A stretch of 64,000 bases of DNA from Croceivirga lutea (lineage in GTDB: Bacteria > Bacteroidota > Bacteroidia > Flavobacteriales > Flavobacteriaceae): positions 702,405 through 766,404 of the forward strand of contig NZ_JACJUK010000001.1 of the NCBI RefSeq assembly GCF_014235875.1. The letters are read 5' to 3'. Below, piece after piece: positions 45,345-54,889 of the stretch (within the stretch, counting starts at the first letter, position 1; each line of letters opens with the position of its first letter). The notes under the pieces were generated by a model that worked only from the letters and a program-made list of their open reading frames with translations, was not told the origin of the DNA and made no database searches. Made by a program: the position numbers and the translations under genes.

Positions 45345-45863
45345 TTAATTCAATTTTTTAAATGAAGTATGTGAATGAATAATCTTCCAATCTCCATCTA
45401 TTTTTTTTAAAATTGAAGTTGCTACGCCTTTACTTTCAATGGTTCGTTCTTTTGTTCCTTTAGCTCCATCTGCCTTTAAAACTATTGTATACAAATAATT
45501 TTCAGTTGTATATGCATAGGGTAAACTTACATTTACATCAATCTCATAATCTGAAAATGTAAAACTTTTAAAATGCCCAAGTTCTGGACCTAAATGACCA
45601 TCTATATAATCTTTATAAGTTCCTTCTACTTTACCTTGCTCAAAAACTGTGGCATCTTGCGTAAAGAGTTGAAAAGTGCCTTCGGTTGTTAAGTTTTGAA
45701 TGGCATCTTTATAAGACTTCATAATTTTCAACACTTCCTCTTTTTCATTATTGTTGTCAACAACGACCTTTTTTTGAGTTTCGATAGTTGTATCATGTTG
45801 TTTACTTTCTTTACAACTCACAATTAAAATCGTGAGTAGTAAGACAAATAAGGGTGGTTTCAT
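45345..45863 (-). CDS. SnoaL/NTF2-like lipoprotein
   Basis: A 172-residue lipoprotein (lipobox Cys17 in LTILIVSC) with an NTF2-like fold from about residue 40 (EEVLKIMKSYKDAIQNLTTEGTFQLF; GVATSILKKIDGDWKIIHSHTSF), as in DUF4440/SnoaL proteins. The ligand is unknown. It lies 6 bp upstream of the AraC gene and 25 bp downstream of the haem-binding gene. Confidence 0.8.
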   Translation of the reverse strand: MKPPLFVLLLTILIVSCKESKQHDTTIETQKKVVVDNNNEKEEVLKIMKSYKDAIQNLTTEGTFQLFTQDATVFEQGKVEGTYKDYIDGHLGPELGHFKSFTFSDYEIDVNVSLPYAYTTENYLYTIVLKADGAKGTKERTIESKGVATSILKKIDGDWKIIHSHTSFKKLN

Positions 45864-45888
45864 AATCGAATATTTTGATGTTTGACTT

Positions 45889-46347
45889 TTAATTATTTAA
45901 AATTTCTTTTAAATCTGACATAAACTCTATGAGTAATTTCTTTTCGCTTTCAGACAATTTTGCGTTTCCGTGAATTATTGTATAGGAATTCAAAGGCATT
46001 TCGCCATTTTCAATTTGATTGATGATGGATTTTAGCTTACTGTTCTTCCTTCTATTTGAATAATCATCCCATTCATTAAAATTTAATTCTGCCTTGCCTT
46101 CTTTGATATGGTCTTCAAGAAACCAGGCTACCGGTTGCACCTTATTATACCAAGGGTATTTTGTATTGTTACTGTGACAATCATAGCAAAAGACTTGCAA
46201 TTTGTTCTTGATGTCATTTGGAACATCATTTACCAATATAAAGTCGGTTTTTGGAACAACTTCACTATGATTACGTGTTGTGGGTATAAATTGAATACCC
46301 ACAAACGCCACCAACAATACTATTGCTATGATTTTTACAATTTTCAT
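45889..46347 (-). CDS. haem-binding domain protein (c-type, CxxCH)
   Basis: A 152-residue exported or membrane-anchored protein: one N-terminal helix (about 4-22), then a haem-binding domain with CYDCHSNNTKYPWYN, the covalent haem c motif, and EDHIKEGKAELNFNEW. Bacteroidota often keep this family beside DUF3347 genes. It probably handles electrons in the periplasm. It abuts the DUF3347 gene. Confidence 0.87.
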   Translation of the reverse strand: MKIVKIIAIVLLVAFVGIQFIPTTRNHSEVVPKTDFILVNDVPNDIKNKLQVFCYDCHSNNTKYPWYNKVQPVAWFLEDHIKEGKAELNFNEWDDYSNRRKNSKLKSIINQIENGEMPLNSYTIIHGNAKLSESEKKLLIEFMSDLKEILNN

Positions 46348-46944
46348 TTAATTAATTTCTCGCTGTACTTTACCACATTTCAACATTTGGTCACCGAAAT
46401 AAGGGTTTCTAATTTCTTCGTTCATACTTAACCAAGCACCACCTTTATTGTTATCATACATTGGGCAGAATTGCTCATATATCTTCATCCCTGTTCCCGT
46501 AATGGCAACCATATCTGTAACATCTTTACTTAATACTTTGAAATGCTCACGCTGATGCTTGATGTCACTTTCTGAAATATGCTCTGCGTGTTCCGTAGCA
46601 TCTTCGATAATGTCATTCAATTCTGATTTTTCACTTTCAGAATATTTTGATGCATCAAAAGATTTAAGAGATTTAACCAATATGCCTCCCAATTCCTTTG
46701 CTTTATCATTATCATCGCCTACGAGGGCATCTTTTAAGTTGAAATAATCTTTTAAAATTGCTTCTGCTCTTGTGTCTTGATTGTCTATCATTGCCATATC
46801 CTCCTTGTCACCTACAGATTCTTGATTTACCTGATTATTATCATTTGTAACAGATTCATTTTTATTTCCATCTTTACAGGAAATTGTTAGCATCATTGTG
46901 GCAGCAAGTGCCATTGTACCTATTGTTCTTTGTACTGTTTTCAT
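46348..46944 (-). CDS. DUF3347 lipoprotein
   Basis: A 198-residue lipoprotein (lipobox near Cys23, MMLTISC) with a DUF3347 domain from about residue 60. It ends [35 protein letters not shown], as in the last domain of the CusB-like adaptor. The Cys and Met pattern (CPM...MLKCG) may bind copper. It is adjacent to the haem-binding gene and follows the multicopper oxidase gene. Confidence 0.85.
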   Translation of the reverse strand: MKTVQRTIGTMALAATMMLTISCKDGNKNESVTNDNNQVNQESVGDKEDMAMIDNQDTRAEAILKDYFNLKDALVGDDNDKAKELGGILVKSLKSFDASKYSESEKSELNDIIEDATEHAEHISESDIKHQREHFKVLSKDVTDMVAITGTGMKIYEQFCPMYDNNKGGAWLSMNEEIRNPYFGDQMLKCGKVQREIN

Positions 46945-46983
46945 AAATTTTGGTTTTAAAGATTATTATGTATTAATTATTAT

Positions 46984-49368
46984 TTAAAATCTGGCTAAAA
47001 GTCCACCACCCCAACCATATCGGTTGTTATAATTACCTTGTATTGAAAAATTTCTAGATAAGATGTACGATGCTCCAATTAACCATTGCGTTTCTCCTTG
47101 ATAAGATTTGTTATTTTCTAAATCATTGACCCATCCAAAATCCGCTCTATACTCGTATTCTCCTTCGAGAAAAATTCTAGGAAAAATCAATAGTTCTCTG
47201 TCCAAACGTATTCTTGGGCGTAGTTGATTATCCATACTCACATCCACATTAAACCTATAAGGCGTGAAATATTTAACTCCAACCAATCCAACAGTATTAA
47301 ATGTATCATAAGAATCTGGTGTTGAAGTTTCGGTATTTACGCCTGCATACACGCGTACCCAATCATTGAGGTATCGATTATAATTTACTTCTATCTCGGC
47401 ATTTTGGTTATAATCAAACTCGGCACGTAGTCCAAATTCGTTACGAATGTTGCTCGACATCAATAAAAGTTCATTAAAGTTTGAACCTCCACGAAGCATT
47501 CCCCACGAATAGTAATGGTCTGTCTCGTCAATTAGGTTTTGTACTGGATAAGGTTTCATCCTTTCATCTCGTGGTGTATCATAGCTAAATACTCTTGCCA
47601 TACCACCCATCATATGATATAGTACGTGACAATGAAAAATCCAATCTCCAACTTCTTCATTATAGAACTCTATAATTACTTTTTTCATCGGTGGTACATT
47701 TACGGTATGTTTTAATGGCGAACGCTCTCCATTTTCGTTGATTACCCTAAAGTAATGTCCGTGTAAATGCATTGGGTGGTGCATCATTGTAATGTTATTC
47801 AAAGTAATTCTTGTAACCTCTCCACCTTTAATTTTAATCTTATCTGTTTCGGATAAAGGTGTGCCATTCATACTCCAAACATAGCGTTGCATATTTCCGG
47901 TGAGGTTGAGAAGAATGTCATTTACAGGTATATCTGCCTTGTATGTGGTTTTTTCTTTTGCCTTTAGAAAATCATAGTTGAAATAGGTTTTACGTGTATT
48001 GTAATCAAATGCTGTTGAATCTTTTTCCATCTTGGACATATCGTGATTCATATGGTCTTTCATTATGCCCGATGTTTCGTTATGGTTCATAGGCATCGAA
48101 TCTTTTTTCATTTCCATCGTGCTGCTCATATTCATTTTGTTCCCCTTCATAACCATTTGCTTCTTCATTGAATCCTCATCCATCGACATATTATTGTTCA
48201 TTTTCATCTGCCCATTCTTCATATCCATCTTCATCCCATATTTTTGCATTAAAACTTCCGGCGTTTTTTTCTTTTGATTTCCCACCATTGCAGGTGCGCC
48301 CATCTTCATATCCATTTTTGCCATTTGCTTCATCATAGCCACTTTATTGGGTCTGTTTATTACTGCAGCTGGAAAAAGTTGTCCGCTTCCCAAAAGGATT
48401 GAAGTATTACCAGAACCATCTTGCGTTGTGGCTGTAATCTCTAATGTACCTTCTGGGATAGTTACTATAACATCATAGGTTTCGGCAATTCCAAAAAGAA
48501 ATCTACTTTTAAATACAGGCTCTACATCTATACCATCACTAGAAACTATCATTGGATTGCCACTACCAAAATCCATCCAATAATAAGTAGATGCAGCGGC
48601 GTTGATAAATCGAAGCCTTACTTTTTCGCCTGCTTTAAACTCTGGGTATTCTGCAACTTTTTCACCATTGGATAAAAAAGCAGGATAATAGACGTCCGCA
48701 ATGTCTGCACCTTCCATTCTATCACGCCAAAACTTAAATTGTGCGCCTAATGCTCCTTCTTTTATAACTCTGCTTAATGGTACTGCTGTCCCTTTTTTAA
48801 CCTGATACCATTCGTTTCCCCGTTTAAGGTTTCGCAACACATTCATTGGTTTTTCGTTGGTCCAGTCAGATAGCACTACAACCAAATCTTTGTCATAATC
48901 CAATGTTTTTTCTTTGGGTTGAATGATAATTGAACCATAAACTCCCTTTTGTTCTTGTAACATTGTATGGGAATGGTACCAATATGTACCCGATTGATTA
49001 ATAGGTATTCTGTACTGAAACGTCTCTCCAGGTTCTATTGGTGGTGTATTTAAGTAAGGAACACCATCATAGAAATTTGGAAGTATTAACCCGTGCCAAT
49101 GTACCGATGTTTCCACATCCATTTTATTAGTTACGTTAATTATGGCAAGGTCTCCTTCGTTGAATTCTAACGTTGGCCCAGGAATACTACCATTTACAGT
49201 CATTGCTTTGGCGGTGACACCTCCAAGCGTCATTTCATTTTTTTCTATGGTAAGGTTATATTCTCTAATTGGGCGTCCTTCTTCTTTTCTGTCTTCACCA
49301 TTTGTACCTACTTGGGCAAATGCCATTGAAGTTAGGAACAAGAGAAGTATTGTTTTAAATGTTTTCAT
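46984..49368 (-). CDS. multicopper oxidase (CopA/PcoA-like) fused to a CopB-like outer membrane barrel
   Basis: A 794-residue exported protein. Residues about 1-600 are a three-cupredoxin multicopper oxidase with all copper motifs: HWHGL, WYHSH, HPMHLHGH and HCHVLYHMMGGM. A Met/His-rich insert at about 340-450 (repeated MKMDMKN and MNHN types) is usual for copper-oxidising CopA. Residues about 615-794, after YYSWGMLRGGSNF, are alternating strands ending ...YGWGGGLLARF, like a CopB/PcoB barrel. The oxidase would detoxify Cu(I). The fusion has no stop or frameshift. Confidence 0.88.
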   Translation of the reverse strand: MKTFKTILLLFLTSMAFAQVGTNGEDRKEEGRPIREYNLTIEKNEMTLGGVTAKAMTVNGSIPGPTLEFNEGDLAIINVTNKMDVETSVHWHGLILPNFYDGVPYLNTPPIEPGETFQYRIPINQSGTYWYHSHTMLQEQKGVYGSIIIQPKEKTLDYDKDLVVVLSDWTNEKPMNVLRNLKRGNEWYQVKKGTAVPLSRVIKEGALGAQFKFWRDRMEGADIADVYYPAFLSNGEKVAEYPEFKAGEKVRLRFINAAASTYYWMDFGSGNPMIVSSDGIDVEPVFKSRFLFGIAETYDVIVTIPEGTLEITATTQDGSGNTSILLGSGQLFPAAVINRPNKVAMMKQMAKMDMKMGAPAMVGNQKKKTPEVLMQKYGMKMDMKNGQMKMNNNMSMDEDSMKKQMVMKGNKMNMSSTMEMKKDSMPMNHNETSGIMKDHMNHDMSKMEKDSTAFDYNTRKTYFNYDFLKAKEKTTYKADIPVNDILLNLTGNMQRYVWSMNGTPLSETDKIKIKGGEVTRITLNNITMMHHPMHLHGHYFRVINENGERSPLKHTVNVPPMKKVIIEFYNEEVGDWIFHCHVLYHMMGGMARVFSYDTPRDERMKPYPVQNLIDETDHYYSWGMLRGGSNFNELLLMSSNIRNEFGLRAEFDYNQNAEIEVNYNRYLNDWVRVYAGVNTETSTPDSYDTFNTVGLVGVKYFTPYRFNVDVSMDNQLRPRIRLDRELLIFPRIFLEGEYEYRADFGWVNDLENNKSYQGETQWLIGASYILSRNFSIQGNYNNRYGWGGGLLARF

Positions 49369-49372
49369 TGTT

Positions 49373-50587
49373 TTACTGAATTAAATAGTTAATTACCGTG
49401 CTTTGTACATAGTACGTCTTTACAGATTCTATTTGGTTCAACTGATACTTTAATTGCAACTCTTGAATATCCAATACATCATTAAAATCAATCGTTCCTG
49501 TTTCATAGCTTTTGATTAAAATGTCTTCTGCATCTTTGGCCTGTTTTAGGTTTTTTGATTGGGTATCGTAGGCTATGCGGGCTTCATTTCGCTGTGCTAT
49601 CGCTTTGGCAAAAGCGGACTCCAATACATTCAAACGTTCTTGTTTTTGAAATGTAATTTCCTCCTTACGAAGTTCGTTCTGCTTGGTTTTTGAAGTATAC
49701 CGCTTATTGAAAATTGGAATGGAAAGCGAGACCATTGGCATTACAATGTCTTTGCCATTGTCGTTAAAGCTCATATCGGGTCGCTCTTGGACGGGAACGT
49801 AGTCCAACCCAAACCCCAACATTGGTGCTCCCTCTTTTTGGTTGAGCAATTCCGCCTGGGTCACCGATTCGTACATTTTATCAAAACGAAGAAGTTCAGG
49901 ATTCAACTCAAGACTGTCCATAGTGACAGGGTCCCTATCAGGGATGTCCATAGCTACGGTCAAATCAACTGTGAGATCCGTATCTCGATTCAATAGATTA
50001 TTGAAGTTGACCTGCTCTCCTTTAAATTGCTCCCTGAGCATTTGCTTTTGTTGCTCCAATTCATTCTGACGAATTTGCAGTCGCAACACATCCACGGCAC
50101 TTGCTTTGCCCACTTCCACCGAAGTCAAGGCCAAGGTCTCATAGGTGTGGAGCAGTTCAATGTTAGTATCCAAGACCCCTTGTTTGGCCCATAAGCTATA
50201 GAGTTCGTAGTACGATTGGGCCACGGCAAGTGCCAATTTTCGCTTTGCAACGACATAGTCCACGTAATCTGTTTCGGCCATTGCAGAGGCGTACTTTTGA
50301 CGTGTAGCAACTGTCCCGAACCAAGGCAGCATTTGTTTGGCGGAAAAACGGGCAACCTGCGCCCCCGTCCTGGTTTCCGGTTCACTGACAAAATACCCCG
50401 CCCCGAATTCGGTATTGGGTAGCCAGTTGGCCTCGTTTTCCTTTTCCCTAGCAATCGTATATCGCAGTTCGTAGGCTTGAATTTTCGGATTATTGGCCTG
50501 TGCCTCCTCAATGTATGACTGCAATCCTTGTGCATTTCCCATAGCGGAAACCAACGAAAGACCGATAATAATTTTCAGCTTGTTCAT
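49373..50587 (-). CDS. TolC-family outer membrane efflux protein (CusC-like)
   Basis: A 404-residue protein with a signal peptide and two helical-hairpin repeats typical of TolC channels (IEEAQANNPKIQAYELRYTIAREKE; EITFQKQERLNVLESAFAKAIAQRNEARIAY). It should form the outer membrane exit of the CusA/CusB pump. It overlaps the CusA gene by 4 bp. Its 5' half is visibly richer in GC, like CusA, while its 3' end is AT-rich like the oxidase gene. Confidence 0.92.
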   Translation of the reverse strand: MNKLKIIIGLSLVSAMGNAQGLQSYIEEAQANNPKIQAYELRYTIAREKENEANWLPNTEFGAGYFVSEPETRTGAQVARFSAKQMLPWFGTVATRQKYASAMAETDYVDYVVAKRKLALAVAQSYYELYSLWAKQGVLDTNIELLHTYETLALTSVEVGKASAVDVLRLQIRQNELEQQKQMLREQFKGEQVNFNNLLNRDTDLTVDLTVAMDIPDRDPVTMDSLELNPELLRFDKMYESVTQAELLNQKEGAPMLGFGLDYVPVQERPDMSFNDNGKDIVMPMVSLSIPIFNKRYTSKTKQNELRKEEITFQKQERLNVLESAFAKAIAQRNEARIAYDTQSKNLKQAKDAEDILIKSYETGTIDFNDVLDIQELQLKYQLNQIESVKTYYVQSTVINYLIQ

Positions 50588-53500
50588 TTGCTTACCTTTT
50601 TAAGTTGAACTTCCTTCCGCCATCCAAATAGCACTGGAACAACAAAGAGCGTAATCAAGGCAATGAGCATTCCCCCAAAAGATGGAATGGCCATCGGTAT
50701 CATAATATCACTTCCCCTCCCCGTGGATGTTAGGATTGGTAACAAGGCCAGTATAGTGGTCGCCGTGGTCATCAAACAAGGTCGAATACGCTTTTCACCG
50801 GCCTCAACCACGGAATCGCGGACCCCTTTTAGATCCATCGGTTTATTTCTATCGAAAGTCTGTGTCAGATAGGTGGCCATTACCACCCCATCATCAGTGG
50901 CTATGCCAAAGAGGGCGATAAAGCCTACCCAGACGGCAACACTTAAATTGATGACATCCATCTGAAAAAGGTCCCGCCAATTCTCGCCAAATAGATTGAA
51001 ATTGAAGAACCAATCCTGTCCATATAGCCAAATCATAATAAATCCACCTGCAAAAGCGACAGCAATCCCGGTAAATACCATCAACGAAGTGGCCACACTC
51101 CTAAACTGGAAATACAGAATCAGAAAGATGATTGCCAGTGCCAAGGGCACCACTACACCCAGGGTCTTTTCAGCCCGTAGCTGATTTTCATAAGTACCCG
51201 TGAAAGCATAGTTTATCCCTTTGGGGACTAGGAGCTCGCCACTATCAATCTTGGCCTGAATCGCAGCTTGTGCATTTTCAACCACATCTACTTCCGCGTA
51301 ACCGTCCAGCTTATCGAACAAGACATAGCCCACAAGAAATGTATCCTCACTTTTGATGACCTGTGGACCCTGCTCGTAACGTATGGTAACCAGTTCATCC
51401 AGCGGTACCGGACTCCCTTTGGAAACGGGCACATAGATATTTTTTAAATCATCTGGATTGGCACGTAACTCCCTTGGATAACGAACCCTGACCGCGTAAC
51501 GTTCCCTACCTTCAACGGTTTGGGTCAAAGGCATTCCTCCCACCGCAATCGACAAAACACTTTGCACGTCTTCAATGGTAATGCCGTAACGTGCCAATTG
51601 TTCCCTATCTATATCAATAAGCAGATATGGTTTTCCTACAATACGATCGGCAAAAACAGCCTGTTCCTTAACACCTTCAGCTGTTTTTAATATCCCTTCC
51701 AATTGTAGGCCAAAAGCTTCTATTTCTCTTAAGTCCTGTCCCTTTACCTTGATGCCCATGGGTGCGCGCATTCCAGTCTGAAGCATGATAAGTCGGGTTT
51801 CTATCGGTTGCAGCTTAGGTGCGGAGGTAACCCCGGGCAACTTGGTCACCCTTACGATTTCATTCCAAATATCATCGGGTGATTCAATTTCAGGCCTCCA
51901 ATTGCGAAAGTATTCCCCATCCTCATCTGCAATCAATTGACTTCGTTCAATCTGATAGGGATCCGTTACTTTGGTTTCGGAATAAGTAGCGTTCTCGGCA
52001 AACGCTAGGTTCGGATTGGCTGCCAACTTCCCGTTCTTCAGTTCAAACAGACCGTCTTTGTTTACCTTAAAGCGCTGTGGTTCGCCCTCCCCGTTCAATT
52101 CATATTCCGAACGATATTGGATAACGTTCTCATACATGGATAGCGGCGCAGGGTCAAGGGCAGATTCGGTTCGTCCAGCCTTACCCACCACAGTTTTGAT
52201 TTCTGGGATACTGGCTACGGCCATATCCAACTGCTGCAAGACCCGTTTGTTTTCAGCTACACCAGAATGTGGCAATGATGTGGGCATTAATAAAAAAGAG
52301 CCCTCATTTAGGGAAGGCATAAATTCCTTTCCCGTATTGTTCATTATGAGAACTCCACAAACCACAATCACAGTGGGGATGGAAAGAAATAAAAGCTTGT
52401 TCCCCAATGCCCAACGGAGTATTCGGGTGTAATACATTCTAAATACCCAAAAAGTGCCCAAAAGAGTGAAACTAATTATTCCCACAAAAAGCAGGTTCAT
52501 CGAGACACTTCTATCAAATCCCAAAGGTCGCCAGTAAGTGGCCAAAAGGAAGATGATAGCTGTTGCTGAAATAATAATGTTTAGACGTGTCGCCTGTTTT
52601 TCAGAAAGCGAAAATCCATTGAACAGACGAGAAGCCAGTTCTTTGTTCTTTAGGGATGTTATGGTTCCAAAGGCTATTAACACCAAGCCTAGCCAATAAC
52701 CATAGAAAACAGCCGCTACTCCTGTAATAATCAATACTGCACTAGAAACATACCCCACGATACTTTTGCTTCTTCTTTTTTTGAAGAAAATAGCGGCAAA
52801 AGGTGGTATCAAGAAAAGGGCAACGATTATGGATGCAGTCAACGCCATGGTCTTGGTAAATGCCAATGGGCGAAATAATTTCCCTTCGGCACCCACCATC
52901 GTAAACACGGGGATAAAACTGATGATAGTGGTGAGTACGGCTGTCAGAATGGCTCCTGAAACTTCGGCAGTGGCATTGTAGACCACGTCATTGGTGTGTA
53001 ACCGTTCATTTTCTGGTTTAGTATCGTTCTCCTCCAGATGACGAATGATATTTTCTGAAAGTATGACCCCAACATCGACCATGGTACCTATGGCAATGGC
53101 AATACCTGAAAGGGCAACAATATTGGCATCGACCCCAAATAATTTCATGGAAATAAAAACCATTAGCACGGCAACGGGTAACAAACCTGAAATCAAAATG
53201 GAAGCTCGTAAATTGAATACCATGACAATAATGACCAATACGGTAATCAGAATTTCAAGGGTAAGTGCCTCATTGAGGGTTCCCAAGGTCTCTTGTATAA
53301 GTTCGGTTCGGTCGTAAAAAGGAACAATAGTTACCTGAGAGGTTCTTCCATCTGACAACTGTTTTGAAGGGAGGCCCGAAGAAAGCTCCGCAATCTGGTC
53401 TTTGACATTATTGATGACCTCCATGGGATTTGCACCGTATCGGGCTACCACCACACCACCGACCACTTCGGCACCTTCTTTGTCCAATAGGCCACGACGG

Positions 53501-54363
53501 GTCGCTGGACCCAAACTCACTTTGGCAACGTCCTTTATACGGATGGAAGTATAGTTCTCCGCATCGACAACCGCATTCTCAATATCCCCAATCGATTTTA
53601 CATAGCCCAAGCCACGGACCAAATACTCCGCTTGGTTCATTTCCAGGGTTTGTGCCCCAATATCTTGGTTGGATTGCTTTACTGCTTTTACGATATGGTG
53701 AAGGCCAATATTGTATTGGCGCATCAGCTCAGGATTGACATCAATTTGGTATTCCTGAACATATCCGCCGATAGAGGCCACCTCAGAGACCCCACTTGCT
53801 GATGACAGCGCATACTTCACATAGTAGTCTTGAATGCTCCGCAGTTCGTGTAAGTCCCAACCTCCGGTGACGTTTCCGTCTTCATCGCGACCTTCAAGGG
53901 TATACCAAAATATTTGTCCAAGACCCGTGGCATCAGGACCCAATGAAGGATTCACCCCATTGGGCAACAGTCCAGCGGGAAGGGAATTCAGTTTTTCGAG
54001 AATCCTGCTTCGTGACCAGTAGAATTCCACATCTTCCTCAAAGATGATATAGATACTGGAAAAACCGAACATCGAGGAACTTCTAATGGTTTTTACACCC
54101 GGTATTCCCAATAATGATGTGGTAAGCGGATAGGTAATCTGATCTTCAATATCCTGAGGGGAGCGGCCATCCCATTTGGTAAAGACGATTTGTTGGTTCT
54201 CACCAATATCGGGTATCGCATCCACGGCAATGGGATTGCTCGGTAAAACACCCGTGTCCCATTTAAAGGGGGCATGTACAATACCCCAGCCTACAAAGAG
54301 GGCCAGTAGCAAGATTGCCACCAATTTGTTTTCTATTAAGAATTTGATTGCTTTGTTCAGCAT
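50584..54363 (-). CDS. heavy-metal efflux RND transporter (CusA/CzcA family)
   Basis: A 1259-residue inner membrane pump. RND signatures of the HME group are seen: FTKWDGRSPQDIEDQITYPLT, GYVQEYQIDVNPELMRQYNI, GTMVDVGVILSENIIRH, FVVPVLFGWRKE. It is longer than the usual about 1040 because of extra hydrophobic residues (about 540-640) and a longer periplasmic insert, a known Bacteroidota variant. Proton-driven export of Cu/Ag or divalent metals; the copper neighbours favour Cu/Ag. Base composition is higher in GC than most of the window. Confidence 0.94.
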   Translation of the reverse strand: MLNKAIKFLIENKLVAILLLALFVGWGIVHAPFKWDTGVLPSNPIAVDAIPDIGENQQIVFTKWDGRSPQDIEDQITYPLTTSLLGIPGVKTIRSSSMFGFSSIYIIFEEDVEFYWSRSRILEKLNSLPAGLLPNGVNPSLGPDATGLGQIFWYTLEGRDEDGNVTGGWDLHELRSIQDYYVKYALSSASGVSEVASIGGYVQEYQIDVNPELMRQYNIGLHHIVKAVKQSNQDIGAQTLEMNQAEYLVRGLGYVKSIGDIENAVVDAENYTSIRIKDVAKVSLGPATRRGLLDKEGAEVVGGVVVARYGANPMEVINNVKDQIAELSSGLPSKQLSDGRTSQVTIVPFYDRTELIQETLGTLNEALTLEILITVLVIIVMVFNLRASILISGLLPVAVLMVFISMKLFGVDANIVALSGIAIAIGTMVDVGVILSENIIRHLEENDTKPENERLHTNDVVYNATAEVSGAILTAVLTTIISFIPVFTMVGAEGKLFRPLAFTKTMALTASIIVALFLIPPFAAIFFKKRRSKSIVGYVSSAVLIITGVAAVFYGYWLGLVLIAFGTITSLKNKELASRLFNGFSLSEKQATRLNIIISATAIIFLLATYWRPLGFDRSVSMNLLFVGIISFTLLGTFWVFRMYYTRILRWALGNKLLFLSIPTVIVVCGVLIMNNTGKEFMPSLNEGSFLLMPTSLPHSGVAENKRVLQQLDMAVASIPEIKTVVGKAGRTESALDPAPLSMYENVIQYRSEYELNGEGEPQRFKVNKDGLFELKNGKLAANPNLAFAENATYSETKVTDPYQIERSQLIADEDGEYFRNWRPEIESPDDIWNEIVRVTKLPGVTSAPKLQPIETRLIMLQTGMRAPMGIKVKGQDLREIEAFGLQLEGILKTAEGVKEQAVFADRIVGKPYLLIDIDREQLARYGITIEDVQSVLSIAVGGMPLTQTVEGRERYAVRVRYPRELRANPDDLKNIYVPVSKGSPVPLDELVTIRYEQGPQVIKSEDTFLVGYVLFDKLDGYAEVDVVENAQAAIQAKIDSGELLVPKGINYAFTGTYENQLRAEKTLGVVVPLALAIIFLILYFQFRSVATSLMVFTGIAVAFAGGFIMIWLYGQDWFFNFNLFGENWRDLFQMDVINLSVAVWVGFIALFGIATDDGVVMATYLTQTFDRNKPMDLKGVRDSVVEAGEKRIRPCLMTTATTILALLPILTSTGRGSDIMIPMAIPSFGGMLIALITLFVVPVLFGWRKEVQLKKVSK

Positions 54364-54466
54364 ATAATTCGAGTATTAGATAATTACAAGTACTTCTCAG
54401 AAATAGCGCATAGCACGTTCGGCCCAATGCGGTCAACCGCTGGGCACATTTGTAGTTATCTAAAAA

Positions 54467-54889
54467 TCAAATTAAAAAGGTCTGGTGCAGTAACTGCACA
54501 TCCCGTATCAGGGGAGGAGGAGAATAGTCTTTAAAGGGGATTATGATATCATCGTATCCTTCAAAAAGGTTAATATAGGAGTAAACGAAAGAGGCAACGA
54601 AAAGTTGCTGGTCAATGGTGAGTTGGTCGAATGAAACCTTTAAGTCGTCCTGACCTTCCAAAACGATTTGAACATCGGTACAACAATCCATCTTCATCTC
54701 CATTACCGCACATTCTGTTGATGATTTGGACATCTCGGCCTTCATCATACAGGTATCTGCGCTATCGGAAAAACTGAAATCAACTAAGTGGTCACCACAA
54801 TAGTGCATATCTACACTAAAAGACATAGTGGAGAACAGCACTAAAAGTGCCATTAAAAAAGATGATATACGGTGAAGAAGTTCCTTCAT
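54467..54889 (-). CDS. HYC_CC_PP-family exported protein
   Basis: A 140-residue protein with an N-terminal signal (about 1-28) and the pattern naming this Bacteroidota family: HYCGDHLV, then a CC pair (MDCCTD), then SPPP near the end. Members are found before metal efflux genes. Cys, His and Met residues fit metal binding. It is the first gene of the copper cluster, 104 bp before CusA. Confidence 0.85.
   Translation of the reverse strand: MKELLHRISSFLMALLVLFSTMSFSVDMHYCGDHLVDFSFSDSADTCMMKAEMSKSSTECAVMEMKMDCCTDVQIVLEGQDDLKVSFDQLTIDQQLFVASFVYSYINLFEGYDDIIIPFKDYSPPPLIRDVQLLHQTFLI

Noticed and set aside
52016..53738. Plus-strand open frames opposite CusA
   Set aside because: Shadows of the RND transporter gene; no recognisable motifs, and the minus-strand frame is fully conserved.
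38619..54889. A classical czc zinc/cobalt/cadmium resistance operon
   Set aside because: CopA ATPase, copper oxidase with Met/His-rich insert and copper-type accessory proteins point to Cu/Ag; CusA alone cannot settle the metal, so czc symbols were not used.
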